DNA of 64,000 nt, taken from Aquipseudomonas alcaligenes NBRC 14159 (GTDB lineage: Bacteria > Pseudomonadota > Gammaproteobacteria > Pseudomonadales > Pseudomonadaceae). The stretch covers positions 62,001 through 126,000 of the forward strand of contig NZ_BATI01000016.1 in assembly GCF_000467105.1 (NCBI RefSeq), written 5' to 3'. Numbering within the stretch: position 1 is the stretch's first letter; every line of letters begins with the position of its first letter. Of this stretch, positions 9,052 through 18,781 are shown in pieces. The translations under genes and the position numbers were made by a program. Below the pieces are notes generated by a model, which saw nothing but the letters and a program-made list of their open reading frames with translations, was not told the origin of the DNA and searched no databases.

Positions 9052-9852
9052 CTAGCGGGCCCGACGCGGCAGGGCAAAGCCTGCGAGGAAAATTGCTGCG
9101 GCTGATACCACGATAGAAGGCCCGGCTGGCGTGTCCTGGAACCAGGAGAGGCTCAAGCCCGCGGCTACCGCGAGCATGCCGAGCAAACTGGCACCTATCG
9201 CCATCTGCTCCGGGGTGCGTGCGTGGCGCTGGGCGGCGGCGGCCGGGATGATGAGCAGCGAGGTGATCAGCAGCACCCCGACTATCTTCATCGCCACGGC
9301 GATGACCACGGCGATCAGCAGCATCAACGCCAGGCGCAGGGCGGCCACCGGCAGGCCCTCGACCCGCGCCAGCTCCTCGTGCACGGTGATTGCCAGCAGG
9401 CGCCGCCACAGCGGCAGCAGCAGGGCCATGACCAGCGCACTGCCGCCCAGAATCCACAGCAGGTCCTCATGGCTGACGGCCAGCAGATCGCCGAACAGGT
9501 AGGCCATCAGGTCGATGCGCACTTCGTCCATAAAGCTCAGTACGACGAGCCCTAATGACAGAGTGGTCGGTGCCAGGATGCCCAGCAGGGTGTCGGAGGC
9601 CAGCGGCTGGCGCTGCTGCAGGGTGACCAGCAGCACGGCCAGCAACAGGCAGCCGGCGGTTACCGCCAGGGTCGGGCTGAGGTCGAGCAGGAAGCCCAGG
9701 GCCACGCCGAGCAGCGCAGCGTGCGACAGGGTGTCGCCGAAATAGGCCATGCGCCGCCAGACCACGAAGGAACCGAGCGGGCCTGCGACCAGGGCCAGGG
9801 CCAGGCCGGCGAGCAGGGCGTTGAGCAGAAAATCGGGCATCAGTGTTTGCAA
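9052..9852 (-). CDS. znuB: Zinc ABC transporter permease ZnuB
   Basis: ABC-3 family metal permease of 266 residues with about seven to eight helices. Diagnostic stretches are [30 protein letters not shown] (about residues 25-54) and [28 protein letters not shown] (about 189-216). It imports Zn2+ with ZnuA and ZnuC. Its start lies inside the end of znuC (13-base overlap), so it is the third gene of zur-znuC-znuB. Confidence 0.95.
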   Translation of the reverse strand: MQTLMPDFLLNALLAGLALALVAGPLGSFVVWRRMAYFGDTLSHAALLGVALGFLLDLSPTLAVTAGCLLLAVLLVTLQQRQPLASDTLLGILAPTTLSLGLVVLSFMDEVRIDLMAYLFGDLLAVSHEDLLWILGGSALVMALLLPLWRRLLAITVHEELARVEGLPVAALRLALMLLIAVVIAVAMKIVGVLLITSLLIIPAAAAQRHARTPEQMAIGASLLGMLAVAAGLSLSWFQDTPAGPSIVVSAAAIFLAGFALPRRAR

Positions 9853-10631
9853 CCTGGGCCGTGGACATGAGCCGGGCCGTGGATACGCAGGCCCGGTTCG
9901 TTGACCACCGCGCCATGCAGGTCATGGCTGTGGTCGTGGTGGTGGTGATAGATGGCCAGGCTCTTAGCGTCCTGGCCGAACAGCTCGACGAAGGCCGGGT
10001 CGGCGCTGACCTGCTCCGGGTGCCCCGAGCAGCACACATGGCGATTCAGGCAGACCACCTGGTCGGTGGCGCTCATCACCAGATGCAGGTCATGCGAGAC
10101 CATCAGCACGCCGCAGCCATGGCGGTCGCGCAGTTGAGTGATCAGGCGGTACAGCTCGGCCTGGCCGGCGACGTCGACGCCCTGCACTGGCTCATCCAGC
10201 ACCAGCAGCTGGGGCTCGCGCAGCAGGGCGCGGGCCAGCAGCACGCGCTGCAGCTCGCCGCCGGAGATGCTCTGCAGCGGGCTGTCGATCACCTGGCTGG
10301 CGCCGACTTCGGCCAGCGCAGCCGCCGCGGCGCTGCGGTCGACACCCGGTACCAGGCGCAGGAAGCGCAGCACCGAGAGCGGCAGGGTCGGATCGACATG
10401 CAGTTTCTGCGGCATGTAGCCGATGCGCAGGCGCGGCTTGCGCTGCACGCTGCCGCGGTCCGGCTTGAGCAGACCGAGCACGGTGCGCACCAGGGTGGTC
10501 TTGCCGGCGCCGTTGGGGCCGATCAGGGTGACGATCTCGCCGGCGCGCAGGCTCAGTTGCACGTCCTGCAGCACGTCCTGGCCGGCAAAGCCGACACTGA
10601 CGCCGTCGAGGCGAATCAGCGCATCGCTCAT
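9840..10631 (-). CDS. znuC: Zinc ABC transporter ATP-binding protein ZnuC
   Basis: ABC ATPase of 263 residues. Walker A is [13 protein letters not shown], the signature [16 protein letters not shown], Walker [13 protein letters not shown], and the H-loop [16 protein letters not shown]. The C-terminal tail is histidine-rich ([13 protein letters not shown]... ending HVHGPGCKH), typical of ZnuC and probably metal-binding. The start [10 protein letters not shown] overlaps the zur stop by 4 bases; the longer open frame upstream is zur's shadow. Confidence 0.96.
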   Translation of the reverse strand: MSDALIRLDGVSVGFAGQDVLQDVQLSLRAGEIVTLIGPNGAGKTTLVRTVLGLLKPDRGSVQRKPRLRIGYMPQKLHVDPTLPLSVLRFLRLVPGVDRSAAAAALAEVGASQVIDSPLQSISGGELQRVLLARALLREPQLLVLDEPVQGVDVAGQAELYRLITQLRDRHGCGVLMVSHDLHLVMSATDQVVCLNRHVCCSGHPEQVSADPAFVELFGQDAKSLAIYHHHHDHSHDLHGAVVNEPGLRIHGPAHVHGPGCKH

Positions 10632-11128
10632 GCCGCCCCCTGGCAGCCGGCGCACAGGCCGACTACTTCCACCGTCTGGCTCTCCACGGCGAAGCCGACG
10701 GCGGCGGCGCCGGCGACGATGGATTGGCTGATGGCCGGCAGCTCCAGCTCGATGGCCGCATGGCAGGCCTTGCAGATGAGGAACTGGCCCTGGTGCAGTT
10801 CGCCCGGGTGCACGCAGCCGATGAAGGCGTTGAGCGAGGCGATGCGGTGCACCAGGCCGTTCTCCAGGAGGAAATCCAGCGCCCGGTAGACGGTGGGCGG
10901 CGCGGCACGGCGGCCGTCTTCCTCGCTCAGTACGCCGAGGATGTCGTAGGCGCCCAGCGGCTTGTGGCTGGCCCAGACCAGTTCCAGCACGCGCTTGCGC
11001 AGCGTGGTCAGGCGCGTGCCCTGTTTCGCGCACAGGGCCTCGGCCTCGGCCAGGGCATCGGCCACGCAGCGCGAATGGTCGTGTGGCAGGCAGGCGAGCG
11101 GAGTGTTGCTGGTCAGGGGCTTGAACAT
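10628..11128 (-). CDS. zur: Zinc uptake regulator Zur (Fur family)
   Basis: Fur-family repressor of 166 residues. It has a winged helix ([28 protein letters not shown]... [20 protein letters not shown], about residues 36-96) and a metal-binding/dimerisation domain with [23 protein letters not shown] and CAGCQ, the paired CxxC motifs of the structural zinc site. With zinc bound it represses high-affinity uptake. It heads zur-znuC-znuB and is divergent from znuA across a 62-base gap that contains a Zur-box-like sequence. Confidence 0.94.
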   Translation of the reverse strand: MFKPLTSNTPLACLPHDHSRCVADALAEAEALCAKQGTRLTTLRKRVLELVWASHKPLGAYDILGVLSEEDGRRAAPPTVYRALDFLLENGLVHRIASLNAFIGCVHPGELHQGQFLICKACHAAIELELPAISQSIVAGAAAVGFAVESQTVEVVGLCAGCQGAA

Positions 11129-11153
11129 GACGGGGACGTCCGGGTGAAGAGAC

Positions 11154-11166
11154 GTTATTCTATTAC
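11154..11166. promoter_or_regulatory. Candidate Zur box between zur and znuA
   Basis: GTTATTCTATTAC resembles the core GTTATANTATAAC of gammaproteobacterial Zur boxes and is an imperfect dyad. It sits in the short divergent intergenic gap, where one site could control both zur-znuCB and znuA. Confidence 0.45.
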
Positions 11167-11190
11167 TCTTTGCCCGCCGAGTGTTGTTCC

Positions 11191-12096
11191 GTGTCGCGCC
11201 TCCTTGTTCTGCTCCTGCTCTGTCTCACCGCCCTCTCCGCCCGCGCCGAAGTGCGCGTGCTGACCAGCATCAAGCCGTTGCAACTGATCGCCGCCGCCAT
11301 TCAGGGTGATGCCGGACAGGCCGAGGTGCTGCTGCCACCCGGCGCCTCGCCGCATCACTTCGCCCTGCGCCCGTCCGATGTGCGGCGGGTCGCGGACGTC
11401 GACCTGCTGTACTGGGTTGGCCCGGACCTGGAAGGTTTCCTGCCGCGCGTACTGGCGGGGCGCGACAAGCCCAGCGTGGCCGTGCAGGAGTTGCCGGGCA
11501 TGACCTTGCGCCACTTTGGCCAGGCGGCGCATGGCGAAGACGAGCACCACGACGAGCATGACGATCACGACCATGATCACCGCCCCGGCAGCCTGGATGC
11601 GCACCTCTGGCTGCTGCCGGCCAACGCGCGGGTGATCGCCGCGAAGATGGCCGCCGACCTGGCTGCGGCCGACCCGGCCAATGCCGCGCTGTACCAGGCC
11701 AACCTGCAGGCCTTCGAGCAGCGCCTGGGCACGCTGGATGGTCGCCTCAAGACGCGCCTGGCGCCGCTGGCCGGCAAACCGTTCTTTGTCTTCCACCAGG
11801 CTTTCGACTATTTCGAGAGCGCCTATGGCCTGCAGCATGTCGGCGTGTTCACCGCCGCCAGCGAGGTGCAGCCCGGCGCCCGCCACGTGGCGGCGATGCG
11901 CGAGCGGCTCAAGGCGACCGGACCGGCCTGCGTGTTCAGCGAGCCGCCGCTGCGCCCGCGCCTGGCCGAGACGCTCTCCGCCGGCCTGCCGGTGCGGCTG
12001 GCCGAGCTGGATGCGCTGGGCGCCGAGGCAGGCAGCTACGAGCAGTTGCTGGAGGCGCTGGCCGGGCAACTGGCCGGCTGCCTGGAAGGCCTCTGA
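11191..12096 (+). CDS. znuA: Zinc ABC transporter substrate-binding protein ZnuA
   Basis: Periplasmic cluster A-I zinc-binding protein of about 301 residues, with a signal peptide (SRLLVLLLLCLTALSARA). Likely zinc ligands are the histidines in PGASPHHFALRPSD, SLDAHLWLLP and FVFHQAFDYFE, plus the C-terminal acidic region. A His/Asp-rich loop typical of ZnuA lies at HGEDEHHDEHDDHDHDHRPG (about residues 112-131). GTG 11191 is chosen because it puts the signal peptide at the N-terminus; TTG 11170 is a longer alternative. It is divergent from zur. Confidence 0.93.
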   Translation: MSRLLVLLLLCLTALSARAEVRVLTSIKPLQLIAAAIQGDAGQAEVLLPPGASPHHFALRPSDVRRVADVDLLYWVGPDLEGFLPRVLAGRDKPSVAVQELPGMTLRHFGQAAHGEDEHHDEHDDHDHDHRPGSLDAHLWLLPANARVIAAKMAADLAAADPANAALYQANLQAFEQRLGTLDGRLKTRLAPLAGKPFFVFHQAFDYFESAYGLQHVGVFTAASEVQPGARHVAAMRERLKATGPACVFSEPPLRPRLAETLSAGLPVRLAELDALGAEAGSYEQLLEALAGQLAGCLEGL

Positions 12097-12437
12097 TGCG
12101 CCGCCGGCGGCTGCTGTGGGCGGCGGTGACGCTGTCGCTGATGGGCCTGAGCGCGCTGCTGGGCTGGCACGCCGCACGCTGGCAGGCCGGGCTGACGGAC
12201 CTGCTGTGCGCCGGCGACTTCCGTGATTACCGCGTCGGTGTTGCCCTTGAGGATGGCGCCGGCATCACCCTGCCGGCCGGTACCCGCCTGCGTCTGCGCT
12301 TCTGCGAGTACAACGCGCAGGCGCAGCTGGAGCTGCTGATCGACAAGGGCGAGTTCGACCAGTTGCAGCCGCTCGCCCATCCTGCGGCTGAGCGCTGGCT
12401 GTACAGCCTGCAGCCGGTCTCAGAAGGCGAACGGTAG
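12096..12437 (+). CDS. Unknown small membrane-anchored protein
   Basis: A 113-residue protein with one N-terminal helix (about residues 6-24, LLWAAVTLSLMGLSALLGW) and an extracytoplasmic domain with two cysteines (LLCAGDF, LRFCEYN). The start ATG overlaps the znuA stop, so it is translationally coupled to znuA. A role in zinc homeostasis is inferred only from coupling. The 3' end overlaps convergent thrB by 18 bases. I do not recognise the family. Confidence 0.6.
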   Translation: MRRRRLLWAAVTLSLMGLSALLGWHAARWQAGLTDLLCAGDFRDYRVGVALEDGAGITLPAGTRLRLRFCEYNAQAQLELLIDKGEFDQLQPLAHPAAERWLYSLQPVSEGER

Positions 12438-13370
12438 CGCCAGGCCGACCTGCTGGCGCTGCGCCAGGCGGCGCTGGAACTCGCCGGGGTCCTTGACCAG
12501 CACATCGCGGCCCTGGAAACGGCGGGCGGCGATCAGCCTGGAAAGCCAGAAGCGCAGGCAGGCGATGCGCAGCATGGCCGGCCACAGCTCGGCCTCGGCG
12601 CGGGTGAAGGGCCGCAGCGCGGCATAGGCGCCGAGCAGCGCCTGGGCGCGCGGCCCGTCGAGGCGCTGGTCGGCTGCCGAACACCAGTCGTTGAGAGTGA
12701 TCGCCAGGTCGTAGAGCATCGGTCCCGAGCAGGCGTTGTAGAAGTCGATCACCCCGGCCAACTGGTTGCCGTCGAACAGCGCGTTGTCGATGAACAGGTC
12801 GGCATGCAGGTTGGCGCGCGGCAGGGCGAGGATGCGCGTCTTCAGTTCGGCCACCTCGTGCAGGCTGTCGCGCAGCAGCGGCAGCTGTTCGTCATGCAGC
12901 TCCAGGGCCAGCACCGGGCCTTCTTCGAGCATCCAGTCGAGGCCGCGGTCGCTGCGCCGTTCCAGAATATGCTCGCGGGTCGCCAGGTGCAGGCGCGCCA
13001 GCCAGGCGCCGATTTCCGCGCAGTGGTGGGCGTTGGGCTGGCTGACGTGCTTGCCGGCCAGGCGCGGCTGCAGCAGCGCCGGCTTGCCGGCCAGTTCGCG
13101 CAGGGCCTCGCCGCCTTGCGTCGGCACCGCATAGGGCACCGGCAGGCCGGCCTGGTGCAGGCGCTCCAGCAGTTCGATGAAGAACGGCATGTCGGCGCGC
13201 GGCCCGCGCTCCACCAGGGTGAGGACGAACTCGCCGCCTTCCAGGCTGATGAAGAAGTTGCTGTTCTCGCTGCCGGCGGCAATGCCCTGGAAGTCCTTCA
13301 GGCGGCCGAGCCCGTAGGGTTCGAGGAAGGCTTCCAGCTCTGGGCGTTCGAGGGGCGTGAAGACGGACAT
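12420..13370 (-). CDS. thrB: Homoserine kinase, APH/ThrB2 type
   Basis: Aminoglycoside-phosphotransferase-fold kinase of 316 residues, the form of homoserine kinase used by pseudomonads instead of GHMP ThrB. The catalytic Brenner motif is NLHADLFIDNALFDG and the metal-binding Asp is in GVIDFYNACSGPMLYDLAI (about residues 186-220). It phosphorylates homoserine in threonine synthesis. The start MSVFTPLERPELEAFLEPYGL is family-typical. The DUF2782 gene lies immediately upstream on the same strand, 4 bases away, so they form an operon. Confidence 0.93.
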   Translation of the reverse strand: MSVFTPLERPELEAFLEPYGLGRLKDFQGIAAGSENSNFFISLEGGEFVLTLVERGPRADMPFFIELLERLHQAGLPVPYAVPTQGGEALRELAGKPALLQPRLAGKHVSQPNAHHCAEIGAWLARLHLATREHILERRSDRGLDWMLEEGPVLALELHDEQLPLLRDSLHEVAELKTRILALPRANLHADLFIDNALFDGNQLAGVIDFYNACSGPMLYDLAITLNDWCSAADQRLDGPRAQALLGAYAALRPFTRAEAELWPAMLRIACLRFWLSRLIAARRFQGRDVLVKDPGEFQRRLAQRQQVGLALPFAF

Positions 13371-13374
13371 GGGC

Positions 13375-13659
13375 TTACCAGCTGAAGATTTCCCAGGCGG
13401 GAATCAGCATGTCCGGCTGGTCGGAGCGGATGAAGTTGCCTTCGCTGCCGTCGGCACGCACCAGGAAGTACGGCTTGCCGTTCTTCGGCGTGACCTTGAT
13501 GGCGTAAAGGAAACCGTTCTGCCGGTACTCGGTGATGGTCTTGTCGCCATCCTGGCGGATGGTCACGTCCGGGTCGCCGGTGACTTCTTCCTCGGCCAGG
13601 GCGAGCATTGGGCTGGCGGCCAGCAGGGTGGCCAGGGTCAGGCGGGTGAGCAGGCGCAT
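13375..13659 (-). CDS. DUF2782 family periplasmic protein
   Basis: A 94-residue exported protein with a signal peptide (MRLLTRLTLATLLAASPMLALA) and a compact domain DVTIRQDGDKTITEYRQNGFLYAIKVTPKNGKPYFLVR... DMLIPAWEIFSW, characteristic of DUF2782. This small protein lies between thrB and polA in Pseudomonas. Its biochemical role is unknown. An RBS (AAGG) precedes ATG. It is divergent from polA across a 74-base gap. Confidence 0.85.
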   Translation of the reverse strand: MRLLTRLTLATLLAASPMLALAEEEVTGDPDVTIRQDGDKTITEYRQNGFLYAIKVTPKNGKPYFLVRADGSEGNFIRSDQPDMLIPAWEIFSW

Positions 13660-13733
13660 GGTAACCTTGTTCCTTTCTTCAGGTTGATGCAGCCATTCTA
13701 GCGCTCGCACCCGGCAAAAGGTTGACTCCAAGC

Positions 13734-16520
13734 ATGTCCAAGGCCCCTCTCGTTCTGGTCGACGGTTCCTCCTACCTGTACCGCGCCTTCCACGCCCTGC
13801 CGCCACTGGCCAACTCCAAAGGCCTGCAGACCGGTGCGGTGAAGGGCGTGCTGAACATGCTCAAGAGCCTGCGCAAGCAGTACCCGGACAGCCCCTTCGC
13901 CGTGGTGTTCGACGCCAAGGGCCCGACCTTCCGCGACGAGATGTTCGAGCACTACAAGGCGCACCGCCCGCCGATGCCCGAGGAGCTGCGCGGCCAGGTC
14001 GAGCCGCTGCACGCCGCCGTGCGCGCCCTCGGTTACCCGCTGCTGTGCGTGGAAGGCGTGGAGGCCGACGACGTGATCGGCACCCTGGCCCGGCAGACCG
14101 CCGCGCTCGGCCGCGACGTGGTGATCTCCACCGGCGACAAGGACATGGCCCAGCTGGTCTGCCCGCACGTCACCCTGGTCAACACCATGACCGGCAGCGT
14201 CTACGACATCGAGGGCGTGCGCGAGAAGTTCGGCGTCGGTCCCGAGCTGATCATCGACTACCTGGCCCTGATGGGCGACAAGGTGGACAACATCCCCGGC
14301 GTGCCGGGGGTCGGCGAGAAGACCGCGCTGGGCCTGCTGGTCGGCGTCGGCGGCGGCCTCGACGTGCTCTACGCCAGCCTGGACAAGGTGCCCGAGCTGC
14401 CGATCCGCGGCGCCAAGACCCTGCCGGCCAAGCTCGCCGAGCACAAGGACATGGCCTTCCTGTCCTACCAGCTGGCGACTATCAAGACCGATGTCGAGCT
14501 GGACGTCGGCGTCGACGATCTGCACCCCGGCGAGCCGGACCGTGCGGCACTGGTCACCCTGTATACCGAACTGGAGTTCAAGGGCTGGCTCGACGAGCTG
14601 CAGCGCCAGCAGCCCAAGGCCCGTCCGGCCACGGTGGCGGCGCCGACCGGTGGCCTGTTCGATGCGCCCGAGCCTGCTGCCGTTGCCGCCCAACCGGCCA
14701 GCGAATCGCGCTACGAGACGGTGCTGGAGCAGGCGCGCTTCGACGCCTGGCTGAAGAAGCTGGAGGCCGCCGAGCTGATCGCCTTCGACACCGAGACCAC
14801 CAGCCTCGACCCGCAGCAGGCCCAGGTGGTCGGCGTGTCCTTCGCGGTGGAGGCCGGCGAGGCCGCCTATGTGCCGCTGGCCCACTCCTACATGGGCGTG
14901 CCGGCGCAGCTGGACCGCGACGCGGTGCTCCGTGCGCTCAAGCCGATCCTGGAAGACCCGGCCAAGGCCAAGGTCGGTCAGCATGCCAAGTACGACATGA
15001 ACGTACTGGCCCACGCGACCACGCCGATCGAGGTGCAGGGCGTGGCCTTCGACACCATGCTGGAGTCCTATGTGCTGGATTCCACGGCGACCCGCCATGA
15101 CATGGACAGCCTGGCCATGAAGTACCTGGAGCACAGCACCATCCGCTTCGAGGACATTGCCGGCAAGGGCGCCAAGCAGCTGACCTTCGACCAGATCGCC
15201 CTGGAGCAGGCCGGGCCTTACGCCGCCGAAGACGCCGACGTGACCCTGCGTCTGCACCAGACCCTGTGGGCCAGGCTGCAGGCCACGCCGAGCCTGGCCA
15301 AGGTGCTCAAGGACATCGAGATGCCGCTGGTGCCGGTGCTGGCGCGTATCGAGCGCAACGGCGCGCTGGTCGATGCCAAGCTGCTCGGCCAGCAGAGCCT
15401 GGAGCTCGGCGAGCGCCTAGTGGCGCTGGAGCGCCAGGCCTTCGAGCTGGCCGGCCAGGAGTTCAACCTCGGCTCGCCCAAGCAGCTGGGTGCCATCCTC
15501 TACGACAAGCTCGGCCTGCCGGTGCTGAGCAAGACCGCCACCGGCCAGCCGTCCACCGCCGAGAACGTGCTGGCCGAACTGGCCGAGCAGGACCATGCGC
15601 TGCCCAAGTTGCTGATGGAATACCGCAGCCTGAGCAAGCTGAAGAGCACCTACACCGACAAGCTGCCGGAGCAGATCAACCCGCGCACCGGGCGCATCCA
15701 CACCAGCTATCACCAGGCGGTAGCGGCCACCGGGCGGTTGTCGTCGACCGACCCGAACCTGCAGAACATCCCGATCCGCACCGCCGAGGGCCGGCGTATC
15801 CGCCAGGCTTTCGTCGCGCCCGCAGGCTACAAGCTGATGTCGGCGGACTACTCGCAGATCGAGCTGCGCATCATGGCGCACCTGGCCAAGGACGAGGGCC
15901 TGCTGGATGCCTTCCGTCACGACCGCGACGTGCACCGCGCCACCGCCGCCGAGGTGTTCGGCGTGCCGCTGGAGCAGGTCAGCTCCGACCAGCGCCGCAG
16001 TGCCAAGGCGATCAACTTCGGCCTGATCTACGGTATGAGCGCCTTCGGCCTGGCCAAGCAGATCGGCGTCGACCGCAAGCAGGCGCAGGCCTATATCGAC
16101 ACCTATTTCGCCCGCTACCCCGGCGTGCTCGCCTATATGGAGCGCACCCGCGAGCAGGCGACCCAGCAGGGCTATGTCGAGACCCTGTTCGGCCGCCGCC
16201 TGTACCTGCCGGACATCCACGCGAAGAACCCGGCCCTGCGCAAGGGCGCCGAGCGCACGGCGATCAATGCGCCGATGCAGGGCACCGCGGCGGACATCAT
16301 GAAGCGCGCGATGATCGCCGTGGACCAGTGGCTGCCGCAGTCCGGGCTGGATGCGAAAGTCATACTGCAGGTGCACGACGAACTGGTGCTGGAGATTCGC
16401 GAGGATCAGATCGAAGCGCTGCGCGCCGGCCTGTTGCCACTGATGAGCGGCGCCGCCGAGCTGGACGTGCCGCTGGTGGTCGAGGCTGGGGTAGGCAACA
16501 ACTGGGACGAGGCGCACTGA
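13734..16520 (+). CDS. polA: DNA polymerase I
   Basis: A 928-residue enzyme for Okazaki-fragment processing and gap repair. The N-terminal 5' nuclease domain (about 1-290) shows [29 protein letters not shown] and [19 protein letters not shown]. The 3'-5' exonuclease domain (about 330-510) has [11 protein letters not shown]. The polymerase domain has motif [17 protein letters not shown], motif [21 protein letters not shown] and motif [12 protein letters not shown]. All catalytic acidic residues are present, so all three activities look intact. ATG 13734 ([11 protein letters not shown]) is preferred over an upstream TTG at 13722. Confidence 0.98.
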   Translation: MSKAPLVLVDGSSYLYRAFHALPPLANSKGLQTGAVKGVLNMLKSLRKQYPDSPFAVVFDAKGPTFRDEMFEHYKAHRPPMPEELRGQVEPLHAAVRALGYPLLCVEGVEADDVIGTLARQTAALGRDVVISTGDKDMAQLVCPHVTLVNTMTGSVYDIEGVREKFGVGPELIIDYLALMGDKVDNIPGVPGVGEKTALGLLVGVGGGLDVLYASLDKVPELPIRGAKTLPAKLAEHKDMAFLSYQLATIKTDVELDVGVDDLHPGEPDRAALVTLYTELEFKGWLDELQRQQPKARPATVAAPTGGLFDAPEPAAVAAQPASESRYETVLEQARFDAWLKKLEAAELIAFDTETTSLDPQQAQVVGVSFAVEAGEAAYVPLAHSYMGVPAQLDRDAVLRALKPILEDPAKAKVGQHAKYDMNVLAHATTPIEVQGVAFDTMLESYVLDSTATRHDMDSLAMKYLEHSTIRFEDIAGKGAKQLTFDQIALEQAGPYAAEDADVTLRLHQTLWARLQATPSLAKVLKDIEMPLVPVLARIERNGALVDAKLLGQQSLELGERLVALERQAFELAGQEFNLGSPKQLGAILYDKLGLPVLSKTATGQPSTAENVLAELAEQDHALPKLLMEYRSLSKLKSTYTDKLPEQINPRTGRIHTSYHQAVAATGRLSSTDPNLQNIPIRTAEGRRIRQAFVAPAGYKLMSADYSQIELRIMAHLAKDEGLLDAFRHDRDVHRATAAEVFGVPLEQVSSDQRRSAKAINFGLIYGMSAFGLAKQIGVDRKQAQAYIDTYFARYPGVLAYMERTREQATQQGYVETLFGRRLYLPDIHAKNPALRKGAERTAINAPMQGTAADIMKRAMIAVDQWLPQSGLDAKVILQVHDELVLEIREDQIEALRAGLLPLMSGAAELDVPLVVEAGVGNNWDEAH

Positions 16521-16603
16521 GGCGTTGCGGCATAAGGTCGCAGGTTTGTTGCTGTATCGACTAAGAACGGACCTGCTTATCGCAATGCGATTTAAAAAAA
16601 TCT

Positions 16604-16631
16604 GAACTATTGCTGCGCAAGGGGGGTCAGA
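16604..16631 (+). promoter_or_regulatory. AlgU (sigma-22)-like promoter of ersA
   Basis: GAACTA (16604-16609), a 17-base spacer, then TCAGA (16627-16631). This is close to the AlgU/RpoE consensus GAACTT-N16/17-TCTGA. ErsA is known as an AlgU-dependent sRNA in P. aeruginosa, which supports the reading. Confidence 0.65.
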
Positions 16632-16637
16632 GATCGT

Positions 16638-16760
16638 GAATGGCAACGAAGCCCTTCGATGCTCCTGTGTTTTAATGTTGGCAGATCTCTGAACCCCGCC
16701 CTAGCGGTTCAGAATTGAACCCCGGTCTTCTCCCTCCCCATACGAAGCCCGGGGTTTTTT
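16638..16760 (+). ncRNA. ersA: ErsA-type small regulatory RNA
   Basis: The polA–engB gap is the position of the ErsA sRNA in P. aeruginosa (Spot 42 locus in enterics). The sequence shows an AlgU-like promoter, a first hairpin TCTGAACC/GGTTCAGA (16688-16713), and a terminator hairpin AACCCCGG/CCGGGGTT (16718-16756) extended by CTTC/GAAG. The terminator loop is C-rich (TCCCTCCCC), and eight T's follow (16755-16762). A C-rich loop suits Hfq-dependent pairing to Shine-Dalgarno sequences. Estimated length is about 123 nt, close to the roughly 130 nt of ErsA. The 5' end is inferred from the promoter. Confidence 0.85.
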
Positions 16761-16832
16761 TTGCCCGGCGAAAGCCTGCGGACCGACATCAGCCCCACTG
16801 GCAGGGGTTTCAGCCGGTCGTGAGGTGCAGGG

Positions 16833-17480
16833 TCAGGCGTCCTGTTGCGCCTCTTCTTCCTCTATCAGTCCCAGCCACTGGGCCAGTACCAGCTGGGCTT
16901 CGTCCACGCCCTGGCGCTTGGGCGCGGAGAACAGTTGGATGCTGGCGACCCCGTCGCCCCAACCCTTGCGGATTTCCTGGCGGACCTTGAGCAGAGTGTT
17001 CTTGGCTGCGCCGAAGGTCAGCTTGTCGGCCTTGGTCAGCAGGATATGCAGCGGCATGCCGCTGGCCTTGCACCAGTCGAGCATCATGTTGTCGAACTCG
17101 GTCAGCGGATGACGGATGTCCATCATCAGCACCAGCCCGCACAGGCTTTCGCGGCTGCCCAGGTAGGCTTCCAGGTGCTTCTGCCAGTGCTGCTTGAGCG
17201 GAATCGGTACCTTGGCGTAACCGTAACCCGGCAGGTCGACCAGGCGGCGCTCGTCATCCAGGCGGAAGAAGTTGAGCAACTGGGTACGACCCGGGGTCTT
17301 CGAGGTACGCGCCAGGTTGGCGTGGGTCAGGGTGTTCAGCGCGCTCGACTTGCCGGCGTTGGAGCGGCCGGCGAAGGCCACTTCCAGGCCCTGGTCGTCC
17401 GGGCACTGGTCGACCTTGGCGGCGCTGATGAGGAAGGTTGCCTGCTGGCACAGGCCGAGAATGGGGTTCTTGGATGACAT
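16833..17480 (-). CDS. engB: Ribosome biogenesis GTPase EngB/YsxC (YihA)
   Basis: TrmE-Era-EngA-EngB family GTPase of 215 residues needed for 50S subunit assembly. G1 is [14 protein letters not shown]2 has [13 protein letters not shown]3 [13 protein letters not shown]4 LLTKADKL, and G5 near [30 protein letters not shown] at 17478-17480 is the usual N-terminus; the open frame extends to 17537. It is convergent with ersA. Confidence 0.95.
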   Translation of the reverse strand: MSSKNPILGLCQQATFLISAAKVDQCPDDQGLEVAFAGRSNAGKSSALNTLTHANLARTSKTPGRTQLLNFFRLDDERRLVDLPGYGYAKVPIPLKQHWQKHLEAYLGSRESLCGLVLMMDIRHPLTEFDNMMLDWCKASGMPLHILLTKADKLTFGAAKNTLLKVRQEIRKGWGDGVASIQLFSAPKRQGVDEAQLVLAQWLGLIEEEEAQQDA

Positions 17481-17567
17481 GGGGAGTCCGTATGGGCGGG
17501 GAGCCGGAACGCGTGGCGGCGCCAGGGGGCGCGGCATGCTGTCGCTTCCGTTTCAGCGACGCCAGTA

Positions 17568-17573
17568 TATAAT
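17568..17573 (+). promoter_or_regulatory. -10 element upstream of the cytochrome c gene
   Basis: A perfect TATAAT in an otherwise GC-rich gap between divergent engB and the cytochrome gene, about 100 bases before the cytochrome ATG. The -35 region (CTTCCG at 17 spacing) is poor, so this is tentative. Confidence 0.4.
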
Positions 17574-17673
17574 GCCGCAGATTTTGTGTGCGCTTTGTCC
17601 TTCCGCCGGGAACGAGACAGAACCCGCTGCGCGACCAGACGCAGGCCGTTCCCTCCCTGATTGAGGTTTGGCT

Positions 17674-17967
17674 ATGAAGAAAGTGCTGATCGTCAGTGCA
17701 GCGTTACTGTGGTTGTCGGGTGCCGCGAATGCGGCGCAGGATCCGGAAGCGGTTTATGCCAAGGCCTGTGCGGCCTGCCACAATGGTCAGTTGCCGATGG
17801 CGCCCAAGCGGGGCGACAAGGCGGCCTGGGAACCCAGGCTGGCCAAGGGTACGGATGCACTGGTACAGAGCGTTACCAACGGTTTGAATGCCATGCCACC
17901 TCGTGGCCTGTGCATGGATTGCAGTGCCGAGGACTACCAGGCCGTCATCAAGTTGATGAGCGAGTAG
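17674..17967 (+). CDS. Periplasmic c5-type cytochrome
   Basis: A 97-residue exported monoheme cytochrome c. The signal peptide is residues 1-20 (MKKVLIVSAALLWLSGAANA), heme attachment is CAACH, and the sixth-ligand Met is in NAMPPRG. A further cysteine pair, CMDC, follows, as in cytochrome c5 proteins. It probably carries electrons between periplasmic partners and terminal oxidases. It precedes the cytochrome c4 gene, as in P. aeruginosa. An inverted-repeat element begins 8 bases after its stop. Confidence 0.9.
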   Translation: MKKVLIVSAALLWLSGAANAAQDPEAVYAKACAACHNGQLPMAPKRGDKAAWEPRLAKGTDALVQSVTNGLNAMPPRGLCMDCSAEDYQAVIKLMSE

Positions 17968-17975
17968 TCCCACAA

Positions 17976-18116
17976 GAACCTGTTCGCGATCTGTTGTGTG
18001 TCGGTCATGCGCGGTTGAAAACAGGCTCGGATGCAGATTTGCCCTCGGTGAACTCTGCGCTTCCCCGCCTGTTTTTGCCTAGTCTGGCCTTAGCCTGCAA
18101 GATCCAGAACAGGTTC
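17976..18116 (+). repeat. Inverted-repeat (MITE-like) element, copy 1
   Basis: A 141-base element bounded by GAACCTGTT and AACAGGTTC. The outer stem continues with GATCT/AGATC and an inner stem AAACAGGC/GCCTGTTT. It aligns in the same orientation along its whole length with the element at 18782-18921. There is no coding capacity. It begins just after the stop codon of the c5 cytochrome. Confidence 0.8.
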
Positions 18117-18157
18117 AAAGAAAACCAAATTACCTCTAGCCGTTATTGGATTAGCTG

Positions 18158-18781
18158 ATGAACAAAGTACTCGTGAGTCTCCTGTTGAGCCTGGGTGTCT
18201 CCGTGGCAGCGCAAGCCGCCGACGCTGGCAAGATCGTCGGCGATGCCGAAGCCGGCAAGGCCAAGGTCGCCGTCTGCGGTGCCTGCCATGGCGCCGACGG
18301 CAACAGCGCCGCGCCGAACTTCCCCAAGCTGGCCGGCCAGGGCGAGCGCTACCTGCTGAAGCAGCTGCATGACATCAAGGGCGGCAAGCGCACCGTGCTG
18401 GAGATGACCGGTATTCTGGACAACCTCAGCGACCAGGACATGGCCGATATCGCCGCCTACTTTGCCGGTCAGAAGATGAGCGTCGGCGCCGCCGATCCCA
18501 AGCTGATCGAGCGTGGCGAGGCGCTGTTCCGTGGCGGCAAGCTCGCCGAGGGCATGCCGGCCTGCACCGGTTGCCATTCGCCGAACGGCGCCGGTCTGGC
18601 TGCCGCGGGCTTCCCCAAGCTGGGTGGCCAGCACGGCCAGTACGTGGCCAAGCAGCTGACCGATTTCCGCGAAGGCAACCGTACCAACGACGGCGACGCC
18701 ATGACCATGCGCGCCATCGCCGCCAAGCTGAGCAACAAGGATATCGAAGCGGTATCCAGCTATATCCAGGGCCTGCACTAA
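18158..18781 (+). CDS. cc4: Cytochrome c4 (diheme)
   Basis: A 207-residue exported diheme cytochrome. The signal peptide (about 1-20) ends SVAAQA. Two homologous cytochrome domains follow, with heme sites CGACHG (about residue 39) and CTGCHS (about 137) and axial Met candidates near KRTVLEMTG and DGDAMTMRAIA. Cytochrome c4 donates electrons to terminal oxidases. The gene lies between two copies of the same inverted-repeat element and its stop codon directly abuts copy 2. Confidence 0.95.
   Translation: MNKVLVSLLLSLGVSVAAQAADAGKIVGDAEAGKAKVAVCGACHGADGNSAAPNFPKLAGQGERYLLKQLHDIKGGKRTVLEMTGILDNLSDQDMADIAAYFAGQKMSVGAADPKLIERGEALFRGGKLAEGMPACTGCHSPNGAGLAAAGFPKLGGQHGQYVAKQLTDFREGNRTNDGDAMTMRAIAAKLSNKDIEAVSSYIQGLH

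Noticed and set aside
11581..11620. Histidine/aspartate-coding repeat in znuA as a DNA repeat or CRISPR-like array
   Set aside because: It encodes the metal-binding His/Asp loop typical of ZnuA; the repetition is at protein level.
17661..18158. 165-codon frame across the first inverted repeat
   Set aside because: It is out of frame with the c5 cytochrome and runs through a non-coding hairpin element.
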